NCBI GenBank assembly: GCA_946410475.1
Contig: CAMKAM010000049.1
Coordinates: 1-8,971, forward strand
Source of the DNA: an uncultured Bacillota bacterium
GTDB lineage: Bacteria > Bacillota > Clostridia > Peptostreptococcales > Anaerovoracaceae
Reading direction: 5' to 3'
Length of the DNA stretch: 8,971 nucleotides
In this document: positions 1 through 6,130 of the stretch, in pieces
How positions within the stretch are numbered: the first letter of the stretch is position 1
How the letters are laid out: each line of letters starts with the position of its first letter
The notes under the pieces: generated by a model
Seen by the model: only the letters and a program-made list of their open reading frames with translations
What the model was told of the DNA's origin: nothing
Databases searched by the model: none
Translations under genes and position numbers: made by a program

Positions 1-31
1 TATCCGCTTACTGCGGCTCCTGCTGCAAGAG

Positions 32-65
32 AAAAACGGCGATGCCGGTAATCTGCGCATCGCCG
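32..65 (-). terminator. Rho-independent terminator of the TPR gene
   Basis: On the minus strand CGGCGATGC (65 to 57), an 11-base loop and GCATCGCCG (45 to 37) make a perfect 9-bp stem followed by TTTTT. It begins 9 bases after the TAA stop. Bases 1-31 beyond it hold nothing I can assign. Confidence 0.88.
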
Positions 66-74
66 CTGCTTTCT

Positions 75-1094
75 TTACTGATCGCTCTTCCAGGAGCTCT
101 TGTTCGTGCTTCTTGCCTTGCCCTTCTTCATGGACTTGGTTATCTTGTTGTACTCGCTCTGGCTGATGCTGTCGTAATCGCCTGAGCTGTAGTAGAACCA
201 CTGTCCGTCCGAGTAAGCGCCGCCTGCAGCCGAACGCCTCTTGCTGGAGGCCTTTTTCGAATAGCCCGTGCTCTTGAGCTTGTAGTAACGGTATTCTTCC
301 ATGCCGTTGCCTCTGCTGAGGAGCTCCATGCTGCCGCTCTTGTCGTATGCCTTGATGCTGACCACGCCGTACTCCGACCTGTCGAGCATCGTCTTGACCT
401 TGCCCTTCCTGTAGGAATAGACTGTCAGTTTCTTGTCTCTTTCCTTATTGTTTCCGAACTCCGCCAGAAGCTCTCTGACACCGTCGCCGTCCACATCAAA
501 GAATACGTGTGACTGGAGCCTGTTCGCCCAGGCATCCTTCGTAGAAGCCGCTGTCTTCTGCAGCGCCCTCAGCTTTTTCTTGAGAGCCTTTTCGGCCGGG
601 TATACGAAAGTCTCCTTGCGGAGCTCTTCACCCTTCTCTTCGCCGATGTTCTTCTTCATATCGTTGATGAATACCATCGCCTGCTTGTTCTTGCCCATCT
701 TCAGGCCGGCCTTGACGCCCTTCTTGTACAGCTCTTCGTTCGACTTGTTGAGTCCGATCGCTGTGTGGTAATCCTTTATGGCCGACTCGTACTGTCCAAG
801 GCCGTAGTAGGCATCGCCCCTGCCCTCGAAGAGTTCGGCGTTCTTTCCGTTCTCTTCAACGACCGAGTTGTACAGATCGACAGCTTCCTGATAATTCTTC
901 GCTTCAAGCGCCTCTGCTGCAGCCTCCATATTGTGGCTGAACACCGACGCTTCGTGCATCTTCACACCTATGAATATCACGAATGCGGCGACCAGAGCCA
1001 GCACTATGATCGTTATCGTCATTTTCTTCTTTTTGCTGGGACGTCCGTTAATGAAGTCCAGCAGTTCCTGTTCGTCTGTGATTCTTCTTGGCAT
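75..1094 (-). CDS. Membrane-anchored TPR protein with a DxDxDG Ca-binding-like motif
   Basis: A 339-residue protein. A short cytoplasmic N terminus ending in SKKKK (20-24) precedes one membrane segment (about 25-44), so the rest probably faces outward. Residues about 52-119 contain two TPR-like repeats (EALEAKNYQEAVDLYNSVVEE and AYYGLGQYESAIKDYHTAIGL), with a weaker third to 150; these are helical protein-binding scaffolds. Residues 199-210 (FFDVDGDGVRELL) carry D200, D202, D204 and E208, like the calcium loops of FG-GAP or dockerin-type repeats. This begins a beta-rich C-terminal region found in many clostridial surface proteins. The Ser/Lys-rich tail includes Gly/Tyr-rich GQWFYYSSGDYDSISQSEY. 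ATG 1094 has AGGA five bases upstream. Own promoter and terminator, so no operon partner is visible in the window. A cell-surface scaffold role is likely; the partner is unknown. Confidence 0.82.
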   Translation of the reverse strand: MPRRITDEQELLDFINGRPSKKKKMTITIIVLALVAAFVIFIGVKMHEASVFSHNMEAAAEALEAKNYQEAVDLYNSVVEENGKNAELFEGRGDAYYGLGQYESAIKDYHTAIGLNKSNEELYKKGVKAGLKMGKNKQAMVFINDMKKNIGEEKGEELRKETFVYPAEKALKKKLRALQKTAASTKDAWANRLQSHVFFDVDGDGVRELLAEFGNNKERDKKLTVYSYRKGKVKTMLDRSEYGVVSIKAYDKSGSMELLSRGNGMEEYRYYKLKSTGYSKKASSKRRSAAGGAYSDGQWFYYSSGDYDSISQSEYNKITKSMKKGKARSTNKSSWKSDQ

Positions 1095-1132
1095 AGTCTT
1101 CCTTTTCTCCTGCTTCCTTTTATTTTTTCATA

Positions 1133-1153
1133 AGGCGGGTCTGTTCTCCGCCT
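1133..1153 (-). promoter_or_regulatory. 5' leader hairpin of the TPR transcript
   Basis: AGGCGG and CCGCCT (minus, 1153 to 1133) form a 6-bp stem with a 9-base loop, placed almost exactly at the predicted transcript start. No U tract follows, so it is not a terminator. A 5'-terminal stem could protect the mRNA from 5' end decay. The rest of the leader is purine-rich and holds AGGA five bases before the start codon. Confidence 0.35.
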
Positions 1154-1158
1154 ATGGG

Positions 1159-1188
1159 ATTATATCAATTACCTGCATAAATTGTAAT
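1159..1188 (-). promoter_or_regulatory. Promoter of the TPR gene (extended -10)
   Basis: On the minus strand TGATATAAT (1167 to 1159) is an extended -10. ATTACA (1188 to 1183) lies 18 bases upstream, matching TTGACA at four of six positions. It falls 38 bases after the GTPase-NYN stop, so the TPR gene is a separate unit. Transcription should begin near 1152. Confidence 0.6.
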
Positions 1189-1225
1189 ATGTATGGCGGG
1201 AAAAGACAAAGCTCTTTTGCGATTT

Positions 1226-4027
1226 TCAGATATTTTTCAAACGCTCGCGTATCTCTTCCTCCGCCTGCACGAGCATCTCAATGAATTCACTTGAGGATAT
1301 CCTCATCGCTCCCTTCGTCCAAGCGTCCTGCTGGACGAGCTCGTCCGACGACACCGTGTAGATCCGCCTTCCCTTTTCTTCGCCGACCATGCGCCCGATC
1401 CTGATGTCCGCGGGCTCGTTCGCCGCCGTGTAGATCACGCTTATGCTGTCATAGTCTTCCGTGCTGCCGTCGCCGGGGACGACCTTGTAAGCATCGAACA
1501 CTACTCTCAGTTCAGTCCCTGTATATCCGGCGTAGTTCACCAGTCTTTCGACAAGATCATCTCTTGCCGATCCGATATCGCGGGCGGCAAGTTCCTTCAG
1601 TTCTTCGTCAGCGAAGATCAGGTTGTATCCGTCCACGATCACGAGAAGAGGCTCCTCATCGGACCGTTCAGCCTTCGCGGCCGCCCTGCTCTCATGTCTC
1701 GAGCGTATCTCCTCGCCCCTCGCGGCATTCCTCGCGATCTCCTCTTCGCTGAGACCGTCATTTCTACCGAAAACTTTTTCCTTCTTTTCTATATGGTGCT
1801 TTTCCCTGGCGGGGCCGTACGTCCTTTCGAATATGCGCCTGAGCTCCTTGTCATAGGCGGCCTTTTGCTCCGCTTCTTCGCGCACATCCATCCTGCTCCT
1901 GCCGAACATGGCCGCGCCGCCCTGAGCCGCTCCCGCTTCAGCTTCCGCCTCCGCTTCACCGGCGCGCCGCCTCTTTTCAAGAACTCCCTGGATATGCATG
2001 TGCTCCGTGACTTCGTCCCACCTTACGATGTCGCTGCCCTTGTGGTTGACGAAGACCGAATCCGCGGGGTTCTCCGTGTCGCGCTCCGGATCGTAGCCCT
2101 TCTCTTCTATTACGGCCGCCGCATCGTGGCAGACGTCGTAGCCGCACTGGGTTATCTGCAGCCGTCCGGCGCCCGATGTGTATCCTGTAAGCGTCTGCTG
2201 GTACTGCGCGATCTCCGCCGACGGAGCCTTTCCGCTTATTACAGCGTTCTCGCCCTTCTGCTCAAGGCCGTCGTTCACGCCGCCCATCTGCTTGATATCA
2301 GTCAGCGCCCTGCCGACGCTTCCGGCCGGAAGCTCGATCTCGTATTCGCACCACGGCTCGAGCAGTACAGCTTTTCCGTCCCGCCGCGCCTGCATCATGG
2401 CGCTTCTGATCGCGCGGTAAGTCGCCTCTCTGAAGTCGCCGCCCACGGTGTGCTTGGCGTGCGCCCTTCCCGCGGCGATGCTGATCTTTACGTCAGTAAG
2501 CGGAGATCCCGTGAGGACTCCCGCATGAGCCCTTTCCAGAAGGTGCGTCATGATCAGCCTCTGCCAGTTGAGATCGAGGTCGTCTTCGGACACTTCGCTT
2601 ACTGCCAAGATCCCGCTACCGCGCTCAGCAGGCTCGATGATCAGATGCACCTCGGCGTAGTGTCGCAGCGGCTCGAAATGTCCGACGCCTTCATATACTC
2701 CGTCTATCGTTTCGAGGTACAGGACACGCCCCTGCGTGAAGCTGACTTCGTAGCCGAAGCGCTCCCTGATCACGGACTGAAGGATCTCGCGCTGCACCTG
2801 ACCCATGATCCTGATCTGTACGGCCGAGCCGTCTTCGCTCCACGAAACGTGGAGGGCGGGGTCTTCGGCCGACAGCACCTGCATGTCGTCCATCACCTCG
2901 TGTATGTTCTTTTCCGGTGGAGCCTCGACCGTGTAGCTCATGAACGGCTCCGATGAGTAAGCAGCATCAGGCTCTTCATCCCCAAGAGCGCTTCCCGGGA
3001 TAAGCCTTCCGAGGCCCGTCACCGCGCAGACCGCTCCCGGCCCGGCCGAATCTGCAGCTTCGTAGCGGCCGCCCGAGTAGAACCTTATCTGGTTGACCTT
3101 CGCCTCGCGCACTTCCGCCTGACCCTGCGAGCCCGCATCCGCCTGCATACCTGCGTCTTCCGCTGATGCTTCCTTTATGATGACGCGGTCCCTCACGCGA
3201 AGCTCTCCTCCGGTGATCTTGATGAAGCAGAGCTTCTCGCCGTCCCTTGCGGTCATGGTCTTGTAGACTTTCGCTCCGAAAGCCTCTTTGTACTCAGATT
3301 CTTTAGTGTATCTTCCAAGGACGTCAAGCTGCTCTTCCACGCCCTCATTCCTCAGCGCCGACCCGAACATCACGGGCACGATCTCACCTGCGCTGACGGC
3401 TTCTGCGATCTGCCCGTCGGTGAGGATGCTTCCGCCCTCTGCGTCTGCGGCATCATCACTCATATTCTCGAGCACGGCCTCCGCGAGCTCAGCTGAACGG
3501 AGCGTCACATTGTCTATGAACTTCTCCGACCTTTCTGCTGCGTGACCGAAATCGACAGCTTCTTCGCAAAGGTCTTCGGCTATCTCTTCTATCAGCACAT
3601 CCCTCGTCTTGATCGAGATGTCCATCTTGTTCACGAACACGAAGACCGGGATGCCCTTTTTTCTCAGCATCCTGTAAAGCGCCTTGGTGTGAGGCCGGAT
3701 CCCCTCCGGCGCGCTTACTACGAGAAGCGCATAGTCGAGCACGGAAAAAGCGCGCTCCGTCTCCGCCGAAAAATCGACGTGTCCCGGAGTGTCGATCAGC
3801 GTCACCTCAGTAGCTTCGCCGATCCTGAAGTGCGCCTGCTGCGAGAATACCGTGATGCCGCGCTCCCTCTCGATCGAAGCATCATCAAGGAAGGCGTCCC
3901 CGTGGTCCACCCGTCCGGGCTTTTTCAGCTCTCCGGTCAGATAGAGGATCGATTCCGACAGCGTCGTCTTGCCCGCATCGACGTGGGCCGTTATTCCTAT
4001 CGTTATCCTTTTAGTAATATTGCTCAT
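1226..4027 (-). CDS. TetM/EF-G-like ribosomal GTPase fused to a C-terminal YacP/Rae1-like NYN nuclease domain
   Basis: A 933-residue cytosolic fusion. Residues 1 to about 680 follow the ribosomal protection proteins (TetM about 640 residues). The G domain has AHVDAGKT (14-21), ERGIT (55-59), DTPGH with the catalytic His83 (79-83), NKMD (133-136) and GSAL (222-225). Domains II to V follow (VMDDMQVLSAEDPAL 378-392, MGQVQREIL 408-416, LEPWCEYEIELP 556-567, ISGKAPSAEIAQYQ 597-610). Residues 681-790 are a charged Ala/Glu/Arg linker with a helix ELRRIFERTYGPA (728-740). Residues 793-925 are a YacP-like NYN domain: LLVIVDGYNLIF (794-805), VVFDAYKV (842-849), ANEPADIRIGRM (869-880) and VSSDELVQQ then GAMRIS (892-911), keeping acidic D799, D845, D874 and D895. 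In Bacillus subtilis this family (Rae1) cuts mRNA in the ribosomal A site. SD AGGG lies in the preceding stop region, so translation is coupled. Domain II holds a low-complexity insert (287-310). Domains certain, joint function inferred. Confidence 0.9.
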   Translation of the reverse strand: MSNITKRITIGITAHVDAGKTTLSESILYLTGELKKPGRVDHGDAFLDDASIERERGITVFSQQAHFRIGEATEVTLIDTPGHVDFSAETERAFSVLDYALLVVSAPEGIRPHTKALYRMLRKKGIPVFVFVNKMDISIKTRDVLIEEIAEDLCEEAVDFGHAAERSEKFIDNVTLRSAELAEAVLENMSDDAADAEGGSILTDGQIAEAVSAGEIVPVMFGSALRNEGVEEQLDVLGRYTKESEYKEAFGAKVYKTMTARDGEKLCFIKITGGELRVRDRVIIKEASAEDAGMQADAGSQGQAEVREAKVNQIRFYSGGRYEAADSAGPGAVCAVTGLGRLIPGSALGDEEPDAAYSSEPFMSYTVEAPPEKNIHEVMDDMQVLSAEDPALHVSWSEDGSAVQIRIMGQVQREILQSVIRERFGYEVSFTQGRVLYLETIDGVYEGVGHFEPLRHYAEVHLIIEPAERGSGILAVSEVSEDDLDLNWQRLIMTHLLERAHAGVLTGSPLTDVKISIAAGRAHAKHTVGGDFREATYRAIRSAMMQARRDGKAVLLEPWCEYEIELPAGSVGRALTDIKQMGGVNDGLEQKGENAVISGKAPSAEIAQYQQTLTGYTSGAGRLQITQCGYDVCHDAAAVIEEKGYDPERDTENPADSVFVNHKGSDIVRWDEVTEHMHIQGVLEKRRRAGEAEAEAEAGAAQGGAAMFGRSRMDVREEAEQKAAYDKELRRIFERTYGPAREKHHIEKKEKVFGRNDGLSEEEIARNAARGEEIRSRHESRAAAKAERSDEEPLLVIVDGYNLIFADEELKELAARDIGSARDDLVERLVNYAGYTGTELRVVFDAYKVVPGDGSTEDYDSISVIYTAANEPADIRIGRMVGEEKGRRIYTVSSDELVQQDAWTKGAMRISSSEFIEMLVQAEEEIRERLKNI

Positions 4028-4032
4028 ATACC

Positions 4033-4392
4033 CTACTGTTCAAACGACATGGTGCCGAATGCCTCCGTCACGTGGAAGTTCGGCTGCGCTGTATTGACTC
4101 TTTTCCATGAAATATAGTGCCTGTGCACGGTCTTGTTACCGCATTTGAAGAGATTTGCCCTGATGCCTGCATCCGGCGCCCACATCACCCGGTCGATCGG
4201 GATCTTCTCAACACTCTCCCAATCTATGTCGCGAACCGATCCTGCCTTCTCGACTTTTGCGATCTGATATTCAGCCCCGACCGCATTCGCATTGGAACTT
4301 CCCGCATCATCGATGCCTCCGCATCCTGTCGTCATCACAGCCGCAAGCAGCACGGCAGCCGCAAGGCCATATCTCATTCTACCTTTCATCAT
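4033..4392 (-). CDS. Short lipoprotein, apparently an internally shortened CBM9-like domain
   Basis: A 119-residue exported protein. The signal peptide has basic MMKGRMR, a hydrophobic core LAAAVLLAAV and TTGC with lipid-bearing Cys24. Position -3 is Thr rather than the usual Leu, so the lipobox is not ideal. A Ser/Asn/Ala linker follows. Residues 42-71 (YQIAKVEKA ... DWESVEKIPIDRVMW) resemble the start, and 76-117 (GIRANLFKCGNKT, HYISWKRV, PNFHVTEAFGTM) the end, of carbohydrate-binding family-9-like domains, which usually span about 200 residues. The middle of the sandwich seems to be missing. This likeness is from memory of the family. ATG 4392 is favoured, with AGGGAG nine bases upstream; GTG at 4395 is possible. 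The start lies within the flavoprotein gene's end. The stop TAG is 5 bases before the GTPase-NYN start and forms part of that gene's SD. Sugar binding is doubtful in this short form. Confidence 0.6.
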   Translation of the reverse strand: MMKGRMRYGLAAAVLLAAVMTTGCGGIDDAGSSNANAVGAEYQIAKVEKAGSVRDIDWESVEKIPIDRVMWAPDAGIRANLFKCGNKTVHRHYISWKRVNTAQPNFHVTEAFGTMSFEQ

Positions 4393-5032
4393 CACAAAGA
4401 TCTCCCTGTCTTATGAAGTTCGTTTGCGCGCGTTTCTTCAGCTCGGGCGGCGGAAGCATCTCTTTCGTCGTTTCCATCATCTTCATCAGCCACGCCATGT
4501 TCCTCGCGGTGCCTTCAAGTATATCCAGGCCTTCCTGATCGGCCATGACTTCGCCCGGCTCAAGTCCGAAGACCATGCTCTCACCCTCCGAAGGCGCTAT
4601 TATCATGCCCGCACAGATCATGAAATGATATATGTCATCGAGCAGCGCTACGCCGCCTGTCCGTCTCTGGACAGAGCACGCCGCGCCGACCTTTCTCCTG
4701 AGACCCCCGCCTCCGCGGTCCTGGAAGAACAGTCTGTCGAGGAACGACTTCAGCCGGCCGGGCATAGAATCATAATACACCGGAGCTGCTATGAAGAGAC
4801 CGTCTGCTTCATATATTTTCTCTGCCGCCTCATGGAAGGCCGCATCGCCTTGTACGCATCTTCCGGCCTTCGCGCATGCCCAGCACCCCCTGCAGCCGCT
4901 GATATCCATGCTGCCGATCTGCAGGGTCTCAGTTTCTATTCCTTCCTTTTCCAATGCGGCGGCGAACAGCTCCGACACTTTCGCGCAGTTCCCGTTCTTC
5001 CTCGGGCTGCCGTTGATAATTATCGTTTTCAT
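4379..5032 (-). CDS. Iron-sulfur flavoprotein-like flavodoxin / NADPH-dependent FMN reductase family
   Basis: A cytosolic 217-residue flavodoxin-fold protein. Residues 1-16 carry the FMN-phosphate motif (MKTIIINGSPRKNGNC), and 84-100 (PVYYDSMPGRLKSFLDR) is the second family signature. Between them C47, C50, C53 and C59 form CX2CX2CX5C, which matches the compact CX2CX2CX4-7C [4Fe-4S] motif of archaeal/clostridial iron-sulfur flavoproteins. The protein therefore probably moves electrons between FMN and a cluster. The substrate is unknown. The frame is open upstream to 5098, but I choose ATG 5032 because it fits the flavodoxin N terminus, has AAGGTG six bases upstream (5044 to 5039), and the promoter would start transcription near 5051. 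The 3' end overlaps the lipoprotein start by 14 bases. Operon with the lipoprotein and the GTPase-NYN gene. Detoxification or redox sensing are options, but none is shown. Confidence 0.85.
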   Translation of the reverse strand: MKTIIINGSPRKNGNCAKVSELFAAALEKEGIETETLQIGSMDISGCRGCWACAKAGRCVQGDAAFHEAAEKIYEADGLFIAAPVYYDSMPGRLKSFLDRLFFQDRGGGGLRRKVGAACSVQRRTGGVALLDDIYHFMICAGMIIAPSEGESMVFGLEPGEVMADQEGLDILEGTARNMAWLMKMMETTKEMLPPPELKKRAQTNFIRQGDLCDDER

Positions 5033-5057
5033 CATTTTCACCTTGTTCATATTCATG

Positions 5058-5066
5058 ATTATAGCA
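5058..5066 (-). promoter_or_regulatory. Extended -10 promoter for the flavoprotein / lipoprotein / GTPase-NYN operon
   Basis: The minus strand reads TGCTATAAT, a perfect extended -10 (TGn plus TATAAT). The -35 region at 17 bases spacing (TGTAAA) is poor, as is common with extended -10 sites. Transcription should begin near 5051, 19 bases before the chosen start codon of the flavoprotein. That placement rules out the upstream in-frame ATG at 5098. Confidence 0.65.
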
Positions 5067-5098
5067 AAATGCCCCGCATATTTACAGAAACGGGGCAT
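5066..5098 (-). terminator. Hairpin terminator after the GltD-like remnant
   Basis: On the minus strand ATGCCCCG (5098 to 5091), a 14-base loop and CGGGGCAT (5076 to 5069) form an 8-bp stem followed by a short TTTTG. It lies 32 bases past the stop of the GltD-like frame. The U tract is short, so it may be leaky. Its 3' arm falls in the spacer of the next promoter. Confidence 0.6.
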
Positions 5099-5130
5099 AT
5101 CAATTCTCTGATAAAAATCTCAGGACTTTC

Positions 5131-6099
5131 CTATGCGTCCTTTGCTTTCATGTATTCATCCATGCGCCGGAACACCTTCTTTGTGAAAGCGACCGCCTCT
5201 ACGACTGTTTTTGGTCCGCTTACTATATCGCCTGCCGCAAAAACGCCGTCGATGCTCGTCTCGCCCCACTCGTTGACCTCCAAAAGTCCCTTCTGCGTCA
5301 CCTGTATGGACCCCGCCTGAAGGTCGGCGCCCGGGCCCTGTCCTATCGCCAGGATCACGGAATCGGTCGGCACATCAAAGTATTCTGTGTGGTCCTCTTC
5401 AAATGATACGGTTCCATCTTCGTTTTCGATCCTGCTAACCTTTACGCAGCGGACAGCATCTTCCATGATCTGCGCCGCCTGAGTATAGTGGAGGAACTCG
5501 ACGCCGTCGATCTCGGCCATCTCTATCTCATCCTGGTTCGCAGTCATGTCCTCCGCGCCCATGAAATGAAGTATCGTGACACGCGAGTGCTCTCTTCTAA
5601 TCGCAGTACGCGCCGCATCGATCGCGACATTTCCCGCGCCGACGATGGCTACTCTCTTTCCGAGCCTGAATGTCTCAGGTGATTTCAGATAGTCTATCGC
5701 AAAGTGGACGTTGCCGAGAGTTTCTCCCGGGATGCCCAGCCTCTTCGGTCTTCCCGTTCCCGTGGCAACGAATACCGCCTTATATCCATCCTTGAACAGA
5801 TCCTCCGGAAGGATGCTGTCGCCTATGCTCGTGTTCGGCCTGAAGCGCATGCCCAGCTTGAACATGATATTCTTGTACAGCTCCAGAAGATCTCTGGGCA
5901 GACGGAAGGGCGGGATACCGTAACGGAGCACGCCTCCGATATCATCGTGAGCCTCGAAGAGAGTGACTTCGTACCCTCTCATCAGCAGCAGGAGCGACAT
6001 TGTGATCCCTGCATGCTCCAACTTGGACCTTTCACCGTTCAGAGTAAGCACACACGCCTTGCCTCGCGTCAAGGCTCTCATAAGCAAAAAAGGCGGCAT
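5131..6099 (-). pseudogene. N-terminally truncated GltD-like FAD/NAD(P)H oxidoreductase remnant
   Basis: The frame encodes up to 322 residues. From residue about 41 on it is a clear glutamate-synthase-small-subunit-like oxidoreductase: GYEVTLFEAHDDIGGVLRYG, GIPPFRLPR (61-69), VATGTG (111-116), the NAD(P)H motif GAGNVAIDAAR (154-164), AIGQGPGADL (251-260) and the FAD-site GVFAAGDIVSGPKTVVEA (285-302), to a natural C terminus. Full-length relatives carry an N-terminal cysteine-rich iron-sulfur domain and a GxGxxG FAD motif right before GYEVTLFEA. Here both are gone. The stretch before AGITMS is unlike a Rossmann start, and the first ATG lies inside the pepD terminator with no SD. An internal ATG at 6000 with AGGG six bases upstream could give a 289-residue product, but that would still lack the FAD motif. 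Probably a non-functional remnant, although the rest of the frame is intact, so decay is recent or a partial product is kept. Confidence 0.65.
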
Positions 6100-6117
6100 C
6101 CTCAGGGATACCGCCTT
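6086..6117 (-). terminator. Strong rho-independent terminator of pepD
   Basis: On the minus strand a 12-bp stem (AAGGCGGTATCC paired with GGATGCCGCCTT, one G-U pair) encloses the tetraloop CTGA and runs into a six-U tract. It begins 14 bases past the pepD stop. The arms are nearly symmetric, so it could also stop rare plus-strand transcripts, but the U tract favours minus. An ATG lies inside its 3' arm (6099 to 6097), which argues against that ATG being a real start for the next frame. Confidence 0.9.
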
Positions 6118-6130
6118 CTTATGTTACTTG

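Noticed and set aside
1..74. Open plus-strand reading at the left edge as the end of a convergent gene
   Set aside because: All frames are open for too short a distance to judge and no family signature is seen; the terminator in this region has its U tract on the minus strand.
1201..1218. Inverted repeat AAAAGA...TCTTTT after the GTPase-NYN stop as its terminator
   Set aside because: The stem is only six mostly A-T pairs and is followed by CCC, not a U tract.
1694..2956. Long open plus-strand frames opposite the GTPase gene, and similar ones at 4292-5320 and 6587-7531
   Set aside because: They lie antisense to well-supported genes, encode no recognisable domains and are Arg/His/Leu-rich as expected of shadows of G+C-rich coding DNA.
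1226..4027. Calling the GTPase a tetracycline resistance gene (tetM/W/O)
   Set aside because: The G domain is TetM-like, but the domain IV tip loop differs and about 250 extra residues with an NYN domain follow. There is no mobile-element context.
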